DNA from: Frondihabitans sucicola
GTDB taxonomy: Bacteria > Actinomycetota > Actinomycetes > Actinomycetales > Microbacteriaceae
Length of the DNA stretch: 64,000 nt
Reading direction: 5' to 3'
Assembly (NCBI RefSeq): GCF_030296615.1
Contig: NZ_AP027732.1
Span: 3,291,042 to 3,355,041, forward strand
The stretch's first letter is position 1. Each line of letters begins with the position of its first letter. Below, piece by piece: positions 52,891-60,983 of the stretch. Both the position numbers and the translations under genes were made by a program. The notes beneath the pieces are model-generated. The model was not told where the DNA came from. It made no database searches and saw nothing but the letters and a program-made list of their open reading frames with translations.

Positions 52891-54135
52891 GTGGCACCCT
52901 CACGCGAGCCGATCGCCACAATCGCCACGACCACCACGACCGCCTGGCGAAACGCCGTCATGGGGCTGTTCGCGCTGGGCGGGGTCGCCGTGTCGACGTG
53001 GGGCCCACGCCTTCCCGCCATCCGTGAGTCGCTCCACCTGGGCGACGGCGTCGTCGGCCTCGCCCTGGCGGGAGTGGCCGTCGGATCGGTCCTCGGCCTC
53101 GTCGCCTCGTCCCCGCTCCAGGGAAGGCTCGGGCCACGCCGCGCCATCGCAGGAGCGCTCCTCCTGATCGCGTGCGGCATCGCCGTCGTCGCCATCGGAG
53201 CAGGAATCGCGGCATCGCTCCCCGTGACTCTGGTCGGGTTCGTCGCCGCCGGATTCGGGATCGGCGCCCTCGACGTCATGATCAACGTCCAGGGGTCGGC
53301 GATCGAGAAGACCACCGAAAAGACCGTCATGCCGATGCTGCACGCGGCCTGGTCGGCCGGAGCCATCCTCGGCTCGGGAATCGGCGCGGGCGCCGCGGCC
53401 CTCCGAATCGACTTCCCCTGGCAGTTCCTCGGTGAGGCCCTCGGCATCGCCGTCCTCGGAGTGGTGTGCGTCCAATTCCTTCCCGCCGGTCCGGTCGATC
53501 CTGAACCGGTCGTCAGGAGGCCGGTCGGCGTCCGGCTGCGTGAGTGGGCCGGCGGCTGGAGCGATTGGCGGCTCCTCATGATCGGGCTGGTCATGCTCGG
53601 CGTCGAACTCGGTGAGGGCACGTCGAACAGCTGGCTCACCCTCGCCGTCCGCGACGGACACCACCAGACGGACGCCGTCGCCGCGCTCTTCTTCACGGCC
53701 TTCGCCATCGGCGAGACCGGAGCACGCGTCCTCGGCGGTCCGCTCGTGGACAGGATCGGCCGCGTGAAGACGGTGCGCTTCACCACGGCCATCGGCGTCG
53801 CCGGGCTCCTCCTCTTCATCCTCGGTGGGCCGGCCTGGGTGGTCCTCGTCGGCACCGTTCTCTGGGCGGTCGGCGTCTCGATGGGCTTCCCGCTGGGCAT
53901 GTCAGCCGCGGCCGACAGCGGCCCGAACCCCGCCGCCCGGGTGAGCGTCGTGGCCTCCATCGGCTACCTGGCCAACCTCGGCGGGCCGCCGGTCATCGGT
54001 GCGCTCTCCGAGGCGGTCGGACTCCTGAACGCCCTGTGGCTCGTCGTGGCGCTGCTGGCCATCGGTTTCCTCGCAGCCGGCGCCCTCCGGGCTCGGCAGG
54101 TCGGCCGCGTCGGTCAGGGCCCTTCGGCCCGGTGA
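52891..54135 (+). CDS. MFS transporter
   Basis: About 414 residues with twelve predicted membrane helices. GPRLPAIRESLHLGDGVVGL and the loop PLQGRLGPRRAIAGALLL after helix 2, and LGGPLVDRIGRVKTVRFTTA in the second half, match the two MFS loop motifs. The group (YbjJ-like, with INVQGSAIEKTTEKTVMPML and HAAWSAGAILGSGIGAG) is common in actinobacteria. GTG at 52891 has GGAGAGG seven bases upstream; GTG at 52885 overlaps the GntR stop and is a close alternative. It lies directly after a GntR gene and could export a product or bring in a substrate of this locus. Confidence 0.88.
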   Translation: MAPSREPIATIATTTTTAWRNAVMGLFALGGVAVSTWGPRLPAIRESLHLGDGVVGLALAGVAVGSVLGLVASSPLQGRLGPRRAIAGALLLIACGIAVVAIGAGIAASLPVTLVGFVAAGFGIGALDVMINVQGSAIEKTTEKTVMPMLHAAWSAGAILGSGIGAGAAALRIDFPWQFLGEALGIAVLGVVCVQFLPAGPVDPEPVVRRPVGVRLREWAGGWSDWRLLMIGLVMLGVELGEGTSNSWLTLAVRDGHHQTDAVAALFFTAFAIGETGARVLGGPLVDRIGRVKTVRFTTAIGVAGLLLFILGGPAWVVLVGTVLWAVGVSMGFPLGMSAAADSGPNPAARVSVVASIGYLANLGGPPVIGALSEAVGLLNALWLVVALLAIGFLAAGALRARQVGRVGQGPSAR

Positions 54136-54181
54136 GGCCGACTGTCTGGTCACACAAGGGTCCGGGTGCTTTGATGAGCAC

Positions 54182-55162
54182 GTGGACCAATGGACGGGCG
54201 GACTGCCCCCGGCAGCGCATGAGCGCATAGCGCGACAGCACGCCAGCGGCACGACCGGGTCTCTCTTCTCGGCGCCGGCCGCGGCAGCGGCGAAAAGCGC
54301 AGGGCTCGCCCCGGTGGGCGAGGTGTTCGGCTCGATCGCGATGAACCTCGGCTGGTCGGGCACGGGCTGCAACTTCTACGGGATGCGGTCGGGCGGTCTG
54401 GGCGGCATGGGCGGCATGGGCGGCGGCCTCTTCGGCGGAAACGCCTTCGGGTACCAGACACCTGTGACGACCTCCGGCGACCACGGTGGTTACGCCGGCT
54501 TCGCCCCCTACGTGAAGGCCTTCCAGTACGGCTGGCACGAGGCCGTCAACCGCATGCTGGCCGAAGCGCGGATGCTCGGAGCCGAGGGGATCGTGGGGGT
54601 CAAAGTCAGCCGCGTGCGCATCGATGCGTCCGCGTACGAGTTCACGGCCATCGGCACCGCGGTGCGGAGTGTCGACACGGCGCTCGTGGCTCGGCCGACC
54701 GTGCCGGGCGAGATCTGGTACGCCGACCTCTCGGCCGAGGACTGCGCCAGCGCGATCCACTCCGGCTTCCAGCCGCGCGAGATGGCTCTCGGCCTGTCGG
54801 TGTCGACGAAACACGAAGACTATCTCCTGAAGCAGCAGCGCTCCGCCTGGGCCGGCAACCAAGAGATCGAAGGACTCACCCTCCTCGTGAACGCCGCCCG
54901 GCACGATGCCCGCAACCAGCTCGTCGCCCGGGCGAAGCGAGACGGAGGCGCCGACCTCGTGATCACCCACCAGAGCATCACCGAGTTCGACACCGCCTGC
55001 GGCGAGGAGGTCGACCTGCACGCCGAGGCCGTCTTCATCGGCACGATCCTGGTGCCCGGCCCGATGCGAGACTTCCGCACCCGGAGACGACCAGGATCCG
55101 CCCGGGTGACGACCGTCCTGCCCCTCACCGACCCCGGGGTCCGCACCCGGCGAAACCACTGA
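54182..55162 (+). CDS. YbjQ-type heavy-metal-binding domain protein with Gly/Met-rich segment
   Basis: About 326 residues. Two regions resemble the YbjQ/UPF0145 fold: AVNRMLAEARMLGAEGIVGV then KVSRVRIDASAYEFTAIGTA, and a second at residues 190-300 that is more altered. Between the N-terminal part and the first domain lies a run of GGM repeats (54407-54436) flanked by more glycine. The start is GTG at 54182, but an ATG eight bases upstream is out of frame. It is followed by a related protein. The domain name comes from structural resemblance to metal chaperones; metal binding by this protein is not shown. Confidence 0.75.
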   Translation: MDQWTGGLPPAAHERIARQHASGTTGSLFSAPAAAAAKSAGLAPVGEVFGSIAMNLGWSGTGCNFYGMRSGGLGGMGGMGGGLFGGNAFGYQTPVTTSGDHGGYAGFAPYVKAFQYGWHEAVNRMLAEARMLGAEGIVGVKVSRVRIDASAYEFTAIGTAVRSVDTALVARPTVPGEIWYADLSAEDCASAIHSGFQPREMALGLSVSTKHEDYLLKQQRSAWAGNQEIEGLTLLVNAARHDARNQLVARAKRDGGADLVITHQSITEFDTACGEEVDLHAEAVFIGTILVPGPMRDFRTRRRPGSARVTTVLPLTDPGVRTRRNH

Positions 55163-55209
55163 TCAGTGCCCGCCGGCGCACCTGCCCTCGACCGATAGAA
55201 GGAACACCG

Positions 55210-56040
55210 ATGTCCGACTCCCCCGACCTGTCCGCCGTCTCGCTGCCCGCCGATGCCAGGGCGCGCCTCGCCGACGGCAAGGCGCGTCTGTTCACCTCCG
55301 ACCTCTCGGTGAACGAGTTCCTCCTGGTGCGGCAGGCCGGATTCAAGCCCGTGGGGCTCGTGCTCGGCTCGAGCGTCTATCACGTCGGGATCCAGGTCGG
55401 CAGGTGGTCCAAGAACATGGAGATGGACAAGCTCAGCCAGGCGATGTACCACGCCCGCGAGCTGGCCATGACTCGGATGGAGGCCGAGGCCGACGCGCTC
55501 GGCGCGGACGGGATCGTGGGAGTCCGCCTCGAGATCGAGTTCAAGGAGTACGGCAACGACCTGGCCGAGTTCATCGCGATCGGCACCGCGGTGATCGCCG
55601 ACGAGGCGCCGCCCGTGGGCACCTGGCGCAACAACAAGAACCTGCCGTTCACCTCCGACCTGTCGGGGCAGGACTTCTGGACCCTGATCCAGTCCGGCTA
55701 CGCGCCTCAGGGCCTCGTCATGGGCACCTGCGTCTATCACATCGCCCACCGCGGCATGATGGCGTCGATGGGCACGATGGGTCAGAACGTCGAGATCCCG
55801 CAGTACACCGAGGCCCTCTACGACGCGCGCGAACTGGCCATGGGCCGCATGCAGGCCGAGGCGGAGGCACTCTCGGCCGAGGGCGTGGTCGGCGTACAGC
55901 TCCTCTCGCTGCCGCACCGCTGGGGCGGCCACACGACGGAGTTCTTCGCGATCGGCACGGCCGTCCGGCCGCTGCGCGAAGACCACGTCATCGCTGTGCC
56001 GAGTCTGGTCCTGCCGCTCACCGACGGGCCGTACCGGTGA
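55210..56040 (+). CDS. Tandem YbjQ-type heavy-metal-binding domain protein
   Basis: This 276-residue protein has two full YbjQ-like domains. The first has LAMTRMEAEADALGADGIVG and VRLEIEFKEYGNDLAEFIAI; the second has MGRMQAEAEALSAEGVVGVQ and HTTEFFAIGTAVRPL. In both domains FTSDLSxxxFxxLxxxGxxP comes first (FTSDLSVNEFLLVRQAGFKP; FTSDLSGQDFWTLIQSGYAP). It lies between a related gene upstream and an unknown gene whose GTG overlaps its stop. No signal peptide is seen. With TelA nearby it may belong to an envelope or metal stress group. Confidence 0.82.
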   Translation: MSDSPDLSAVSLPADARARLADGKARLFTSDLSVNEFLLVRQAGFKPVGLVLGSSVYHVGIQVGRWSKNMEMDKLSQAMYHARELAMTRMEAEADALGADGIVGVRLEIEFKEYGNDLAEFIAIGTAVIADEAPPVGTWRNNKNLPFTSDLSGQDFWTLIQSGYAPQGLVMGTCVYHIAHRGMMASMGTMGQNVEIPQYTEALYDARELAMGRMQAEAEALSAEGVVGVQLLSLPHRWGGHTTEFFAIGTAVRPLREDHVIAVPSLVLPLTDGPYR

Positions 56041-56867
56041 GCGTGACCCCTCTCTTCAGCCCGACGCCCGACGATCCGCAGTCGCTTCTGGCGAGCCTCG
56101 TCGAGGGCGCCACCCGCGCCCTGCCCGCGGGAGTGGCCGATGGCGTGCTCGACGTCGAGCGCGCTCGGAGTGTGAAAGACCGACTGTCGGGCGGCGCCGG
56201 GCAGATCACCCAGCTCAAATTGACCGGCCCGAAGGACGCCCTCACACTGCGGTTCGAGGGCAAACGACTCGTCGGCGAGTCGGCCTACGTCTCGGGCGGC
56301 GTGATCATCTCGCGCAAGACGCTGCCGCTCGGCGACTGGCTGACCGCTTTCGCCGGCGAGATCGCCGCCATCGCGGCAGATGCCGCGGGCGACGCCGCGT
56401 CCGCCGCCCGAGCCCTGCAGGTGCTGGGCGTGCAGCCGGCGGGCTCCGACGTCACGGTCGACGAGGCCGACGTCGACGGCGGCCTCCGGCTGCTGCCCGC
56501 TCGCCTCGACGGGCGCATCCCGCCGGCTGCCGGCGAGATCGTCGCGCGCATCGCGAGTGCGCTGCGCGACACCCTGCCGCGCGTCCTCGGGGGTGGTGAC
56601 ACCGAGATCCTGGTCCGCCGGACGGCGACCGCCTACCTTCCCGACACGATCAAGGCCTACGTGGCCCTGCCAGCCGACTGGGCCCGGTCGCACCGCTTCA
56701 CGGACGGCTCGACGGCCGCCGACATCCTGGTCGCGCAGCTCGTGACGCTCGACGAGGCGGTGGGCAGGATGCGAGACGCGGCGATCGAGCGGGACGCCTC
56801 GGCTCTGCTGGTCAACGGCAGGTTCCTCTCCGACCGCTTCGCCACGTCGAGCCTCGACCTTCCGTAG
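56037..56867 (+). CDS. Unknown protein of a YbjQ-TelA group
   Basis: I do not recognise a named family in these 276 residues. The protein is soluble, acidic and alanine-rich. The N-terminal half has TQLKLTGPKDALTLRFEGKR then SAYVSGGVIISRKTLPLGDW, a beta-rich stretch. The second half has DTEILVRRTATAYLPDTIKA, YVALPADWARSHRFTDGSTA and DILVAQLVTLDEAVGRMRDA, then a conserved-looking end, ALLVNGRFLSDRF. GTG at 56037 overlaps the stop of the metal-binding-domain gene. It is convergent with telA, with which such proteins often travel. Confidence 0.7.
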   Translation: MSVTPLFSPTPDDPQSLLASLVEGATRALPAGVADGVLDVERARSVKDRLSGGAGQITQLKLTGPKDALTLRFEGKRLVGESAYVSGGVIISRKTLPLGDWLTAFAGEIAAIAADAAGDAASAARALQVLGVQPAGSDVTVDEADVDGGLRLLPARLDGRIPPAAGEIVARIASALRDTLPRVLGGGDTEILVRRTATAYLPDTIKAYVALPADWARSHRFTDGSTAADILVAQLVTLDEAVGRMRDAAIERDASALLVNGRFLSDRFATSSLDLP

Positions 56868-56874
56868 CCCCGGC

Positions 56875-56906
56875 GTCACTGCCCGATCGCGTCACTGCCC
56901 GATCGC
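56875..56906. repeat. Two tandem copies of a 16-bp sequence at the telA end
   Basis: GTCACTGCCCGATCGC occurs at 56875-56890 and again at 56891-56906. The telA stop codon (56892-56894) lies in the second copy, and the first copy carries the same CAG-TGA end just beyond it. It looks like a recent slipped duplication of the 3' end of telA in the 24-bp gap between convergent genes. Confidence 0.75.
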
Positions 56907-58130
56907 GCCGCGGCCCTGGTCGCGCTGCTGCTCTGCGCGCGACCGCTCGAGGTGGCTCTTCGACCGCTGGATCTGCCCCTCCAGGGCTGTCACGGTGGTC
57001 GCCATGCCCTCGACGGCCTTCGCCCGGTAGCTGTCGATGTCGTCCATCGTCTGGAACACGTTGTCGAACGCGTGCTGCAGCGTCTCCACGCTGACTCCGG
57101 AGTTCGTGGCCTGCTCGTGGATCATGCCGGTCTGCTGCTTCAGGAGTTCGCTGGTCCGGCCGATCATGGTGTTGGTCGTCTCGTTCAGGGCGCCGATCTG
57201 ATCGAGCACGAGCCGCTGGTTCGCCAGGGCCTGAGCGACGACGACCGCTGTGCGGAGAGCCGCCACCGTCGTGGTCCGGGCACGCTCGACCCCCTTGATC
57301 AGCTCGAGGTTGTTCTTGCGGATCATGTCGAGCGCCAGATACCCCTGAACCGACACGGCGATCTGCGTCGTGAGGTCCTGTCGGCGTTGACGGACCGGGA
57401 ACAGGGCGTCGGCGAGCAGCGAGTCGGCGGCTTTCGGGTCGGTCGGCCGGAGTTCGTCCGCCCTGCGACTGATCGCCTCGTCGAGAGCGCCCGCCAGGGA
57501 GGCGTACTCGCCCAGCTTGCCCATCGTGGTCCACAGGCTCCGGCGCTCCTGCTCGATCGAGGCGTTGTCTTTGCGCAGGCCGTCCTGACCGGAGACGAGC
57601 GCGTTGACGATGGCGTCGATCTGCTTCTGCGCCGACTCGTAGCGCTGGAAGTAGTGGGTCAGTTTTCGATTGCCGGGGATCCTGCCCAGGATCTTCCGCA
57701 CACCGGTCAGTTCGGCCCGAGCGGGGTCGAGATCGGTGATCGTGGAGCGGAGGTCGGTGAGGCTCTTGGCCACCTTGGCTTGCGGCGCCGCGGCGTCACC
57801 GCGCCCTTTCGCTGCGGCGAGCGACGACGACGGGCGGTCGAGCATGCGATTGGAGACCTGCGAACTCGCCGCGATCTCGTGCTCCCCCATGCGGACGATG
57901 TCGTCGATCTTCTTCGAGAAGGCGGGGCTTCCCGGCTCCTCGGAGGCGAGGTCCGCCACGAACGCGGCCGCCTTGTCCTGCAGCTCGGACCGCTTGTCGG
58001 CCGGGACCGCGACCATGCCGACGGCCTGCTCGCCCTCCAGTTCGGGCACCGCAGCGGGCGGGGTCAACTCGACGCCCTGCGCGGGCTCCTCCGGCGGCGT
58101 CAGCGGCTGGCTCAGATCGAGGTCGGACAT
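56892..58130 (-). CDS. telA: TelA-family toxic-anion-resistance protein
   Basis: This 412-residue protein of the TelA/KlaA family is named for tellurite resistance; its biochemical role is unsettled and many members take part in envelope stress. Typical segments are LDPARAELTGVRKILGRIPG, HYFQRYESAQKQIDAIVNAL, EYASLAGALDEAISRRADEL and VSVQGYLALDMIRKNNLELI followed by GVERARTTTVAALRTAVVVA. Long stretches after residue 220 are helical and coiled-coil-like. ATG at 58130 is the only good start. It is convergent with the YbjQ-type genes and divergent from an unknown lipocalin-like gene. Confidence 0.9.
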   Translation of the reverse strand: MSDLDLSQPLTPPEEPAQGVELTPPAAVPELEGEQAVGMVAVPADKRSELQDKAAAFVADLASEEPGSPAFSKKIDDIVRMGEHEIAASSQVSNRMLDRPSSSLAAAKGRGDAAAPQAKVAKSLTDLRSTITDLDPARAELTGVRKILGRIPGNRKLTHYFQRYESAQKQIDAIVNALVSGQDGLRKDNASIEQERRSLWTTMGKLGEYASLAGALDEAISRRADELRPTDPKAADSLLADALFPVRQRRQDLTTQIAVSVQGYLALDMIRKNNLELIKGVERARTTTVAALRTAVVVAQALANQRLVLDQIGALNETTNTMIGRTSELLKQQTGMIHEQATNSGVSVETLQHAFDNVFQTMDDIDSYRAKAVEGMATTVTALEGQIQRSKSHLERSRAEQQRDQGRGAIGQ

Positions 58131-58210
58131 CGGCGCTCCCACTCCCTGCGCCGTCGCAGGCGCGTCAGTGCCCAGCGTAGGACTCGGCGCCGTGCGGTTC
58201 GCAGGGAATG

Positions 58211-58220
58211 TTCGATCGAA
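58211..58220. promoter_or_regulatory. Short palindrome before the lipocalin-like gene
   Basis: TTCGATCGAA is a perfect 10-base palindrome 16 bases before the ATG at 58236. It lies in the 105-bp divergent region with telA. TAGCCT or TTCTAG next to the ATG might be a -10 of a leaderless transcript. The evidence is limited to position and symmetry. Confidence 0.25.
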
Positions 58221-58235
58221 GTAGCCTTCTAGGTC

Positions 58236-59261
58236 ATGAGCATCGAGACGTTCCGCGATGCGCTCGTCGCTCCGGGCGAGGCACACCTGCCCGATCGCTT
58301 CTTCGACCGGCTCATGTTCAACCTGCACCCCGTCGACGCGACCACCCCGTCGATCATCCTCGGGGCCGGCGTCTATCCCGGAGCGAACACCATCGACGGC
58401 TTCCTCGTCGTGACCGGCGCGGAACAGCAGGAGAACCTCCGATTCTCCAGCGAGCTGGCGGCCACGGACGGAACGAGCGTCGGTCCCCTCCGGTGGACGA
58501 TCGAGGAGCCCCTCGCTCGCTGGCGACTCCGGATCGAGCCCAACCGCACGGGGCTCGAAGGCGAAGTGGTCTGGACGGCCCGGACGACACCGTGGATCGG
58601 CAGCGTCAGAGTCGACAACACCGCCGAGCCCGCGACGACCTTCGACCACCTCTTCCAGTCCGGAACGTACGCGGGCACCCTCCGTCTCGCCGGGCGTCCT
58701 CTCTCGGTCGACGGCTGGTTCGGCCAGCGCGATCGGTCCCGCGGGGTCCGCACCATGACGGGCGGACAAGGCCTCCACCTGTGGTTCCAGGGGCAGTTCG
58801 ACGACCGCTCGATCGGCTTCCTGCTGGTCGAGGGACGCGACGGTTCTCGGCTCCTGCTGGAAGGGGCCGTGATGCCGACCGACGGACCCCTCGACGACGT
58901 CGTCGACGTGAAGCACGACCTCGACTTCGACCGGGACCTCGACCTGCGAACGGGGCGGCTCCGGGTGACGACGTCGGGCGGCTTCGACTACGACCTGACG
59001 ATCGACGCGTCCGCGCGCGGGGCCTACATGGCCGGCGCCGGTTACGGCGGACATCACGGTCGACCGGTCGGCGTCGACCACGAGGAGTACGACGTGTATC
59101 CGCTCGACGGCTCGACGACTCCTCTCACCCTCGACACCGCGCTCACCGACCGGTTGTCGCACCTCCGGTGGGGAGATCGGCGCGGCATCGGCATCGTCGA
59201 ATTCGCTCACTCTCGCAGCAGGTCGTACCACTACCGGCCCTCGTTGCGTCCGCGCGTCTGA
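58236..59261 (+). CDS. Unknown lipocalin-like (AttH/DUF7064-type) protein
   Basis: This 341-residue protein has a beta-rich sequence. FNLHPVDATTPSIILGAGVY and FLVVTGAEQQENLRFSSELA begin the first half; GYHxxx-type segments DGWFGQRDRSRGVR and GLHLWFQGQFDDRSIGFLLV begin the second. This resembles the two-barrel fold of AttH and hydroxyneurosporene-synthase-like proteins. There is no signal peptide. The gene may be leaderless, since no ribosome-binding site is seen. No function can be assigned; members are sometimes near steroid or lipid genes, which are not visible here. Confidence 0.6.
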   Translation: MSIETFRDALVAPGEAHLPDRFFDRLMFNLHPVDATTPSIILGAGVYPGANTIDGFLVVTGAEQQENLRFSSELAATDGTSVGPLRWTIEEPLARWRLRIEPNRTGLEGEVVWTARTTPWIGSVRVDNTAEPATTFDHLFQSGTYAGTLRLAGRPLSVDGWFGQRDRSRGVRTMTGGQGLHLWFQGQFDDRSIGFLLVEGRDGSRLLLEGAVMPTDGPLDDVVDVKHDLDFDRDLDLRTGRLRVTTSGGFDYDLTIDASARGAYMAGAGYGGHHGRPVGVDHEEYDVYPLDGSTTPLTLDTALTDRLSHLRWGDRRGIGIVEFAHSRSRSYHYRPSLRPRV

Positions 59262-59338
59262 TCGGCGTCACGGGGTGACCGTCGTCGCAGAGCGCCCGAG
59301 CCCGCTGTCGCGCTGCCGGTCGAGGCCTCCCGATCGCG

Positions 59339-60268
59339 TCACCGATCCTGCTCGCCGACGAGGGGCCACCCGGCGAGAATGCTGTACCAGCTGGTGAGGA
59401 AGCCGAACCACTCGCGCTCGGGGCCGGTCAACGCCCGCACGGACTCGTACCCCTCGAGGAGGATCTGTCGCGCCGCCGCCGAGGTCGGCCCCCACTCGCG
59501 AAACAGCGTTCCGAGGTAGACGCCGGCGTGAGCCAGATCGCTGACGGGGTGGTCCCAGGCGACCTCGTCGAAGTCGAGGATGGCGACGACCTGCGAGTCG
59601 CGGGTCACCAGATTGGCGGACCGGTAGTCGTTGTGGACCGCCTGCGGGCCGACGTCGAGGGCCGGCAGGGCCGAGAGGTCTCGCAGCAGCCGCCCGTCGG
59701 AGTCCGGCGGTCGGCTCGATCCCGCCATCCAGTCGAGCACTCGCGTGCGGAGGTCGACGTGCGGAGCGCGGTGAGCCAATTCGGCGGAGGCGGTCGGCAG
59801 CTCGGCCATCGCCTGATGAAGCCGGGCCAGGTGGGCCCCGGCACGGCGAACGGCCGCGTCGTCGGCGACATCCAACGGCGCGCCCTCCACGACGGGCTGC
59901 ACCGACACCGAGAACGGACGGGACGGGCCGGCGATCACCTCTCGGCCCTGCCCCGACCGGCTGAGGATCGGCGCGGCAACGGGAACGCCGCGCTCGGCCA
60001 GGGCCGAGATGAGGTCGGTCGTCGCGGCCAGCTTCGCGAAGCGCGCCTCAGCCCCCGACCACTTGCAGATCAGCGTCTGCCCGCCCTCCTCGACCTCGAC
60101 CCAGGCGATGGCGTTCTGATCGCTGATCACGATTCGCTCGCAGTGCAGGACCGTCAGGGCCCACCGGTCGCGCAGTGTCGACGTCAGCCACGAGGACCCC
60201 TGGTCGAATCCGGTGAACCCGAAGCGACTCCGGAACGCCTCCGTCGCATCGATCGACTCCCACAGCAT
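59339..60268 (-). CDS. Aminoglycoside-phosphotransferase-family (APH) kinase-like protein
   Basis: This 309-residue protein has a protein-kinase-like fold. The catalytic loop is AVHNDYRSANLV (HxDxxxxN) and the metal-binding loop is VVAILDFDEVAWDHPVSDLA. The N-terminal lobe has LICKWSGAEARFAKLAATTD, with the lysine of the ATP site. Such proteins phosphorylate antibiotics, choline, homoserine or sugars; nothing here says which. ATG at 60268 has GGAG six bases upstream; GTG at 60289 is the alternative. It starts 51 bases after the TetR gene on the same strand and may be co-transcribed with it. Confidence 0.85.
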   Translation of the reverse strand: MLWESIDATEAFRSRFGFTGFDQGSSWLTSTLRDRWALTVLHCERIVISDQNAIAWVEVEEGGQTLICKWSGAEARFAKLAATTDLISALAERGVPVAAPILSRSGQGREVIAGPSRPFSVSVQPVVEGAPLDVADDAAVRRAGAHLARLHQAMAELPTASAELAHRAPHVDLRTRVLDWMAGSSRPPDSDGRLLRDLSALPALDVGPQAVHNDYRSANLVTRDSQVVAILDFDEVAWDHPVSDLAHAGVYLGTLFREWGPTSAAARQILLEGYESVRALTGPEREWFGFLTSWYSILAGWPLVGEQDR

Positions 60269-60318
60269 CGACACTCCGGACGGGAACACCGGCCGCTCCT
60301 TTCTCGTCGAGTCGACGG

Positions 60319-60896
60319 TCAGCCGAGCGTGGTGGTGGCCGCACGGAGTTCGTCGAGGGCCGCCAGGGCGTAGTGCGCCAGATCGTTCTCAGACTGGCGG
60401 TCGCCCTCCGACCATTCGGCGAAGCCCCGACTGAACGCGAGGACCCCCAGCTCGGCAGCGACCCGGGCGGGCCACTCGGACACCCCCGCGAGACGAGTGC
60501 CGTCGAGATGGCGGTGGCGAGGCCGACGCTCTTGATGAGATGACGTTCGCGGAGTTCGGCGCTGGCGGCGACCGCCGCCTTCAGGCGCGGGCCGAGTTCG
60601 CGGTTCAGGGGACCCATCTCGCCCGACACTCGCCGAAGTCCTGCCGCGACGGCCTCGAGCGGGGTCGACTCGGGCGGCGCTTCGGTGATCCCGTCTGCCA
60701 GGAGGTGGCTCAGAGTCTCTTGCCCAGCGACCAGGATGTCGCGCTTGTCCGGGAAGTACCGGAAGAAGGTGCTTCTCGTGACCCCCGCGCGCCCGGCGAT
60801 CTCGGCGACCGTCGTCGCGTCGTAGCCCTGCTCCGTGAACAGGTCGACGGCTGCGAGCACGAGTCGACCGCGCGCATCGGGTTCCCACCTGGCCAT
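60319..60896 (-). CDS. TetR/AcrR-family regulator, apparent frameshift
   Basis: About 192 residues after repair. The helix-turn-helix is clear: RLVLAAVDLFTEQGYDATTV, AEIAGRAGVTRSTFFRYFPD and KRDILVAGQETLSHLLADG. The break is at a C5 run (60483-60487); one more G gives TALVSRGVSEWPARVAAELG and a normal C-terminus. It is divergent from an SDR-type oxidoreductase, with two matching 18-bp operators in the 87-bp gap. It probably represses both genes. The ligand is unknown; such pairs often respond to electrophiles or quinones. Confidence 0.88.
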
Positions 60897-60911
60897 GTGT
60901 TCATCCTATCC

Positions 60912-60929
60912 ATGAGACACATGTCTCAT
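60912..60929. promoter_or_regulatory. TetR operator, copy 1
   Basis: ATGAGACA-CA-TGTCTCAT is a perfect inverted repeat with 8-base arms, 15 bases from the TetR start codon. It is the stronger of two similar sites in the gap. Confidence 0.65.
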
Positions 60930-60944
60930 CACCCTGCTACAGTG

Positions 60945-60962
60945 ATGAAACCATCGTCTCAT
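60945..60962. promoter_or_regulatory. TetR operator, copy 2
   Basis: ATGAAACCATCGTCTCAT matches copy 1 in length and outer arms (ATGAnAC and GTCTCAT), with one mismatch between arms. It begins 33 bases after copy 1, about three helical turns, and 22 bases before the oxidoreductase ATG. One site near each gene suggests joint repression. Confidence 0.58.
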
Positions 60963-60983
60963 CACTTATCTCGGGAGATCTTC

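Noticed and set aside
59267..59279. GTCAC-GGG-GTGAC as a terminator between convergent genes.
   Set aside because: The stem is only five pairs and no T run follows, so it is too weak to call.
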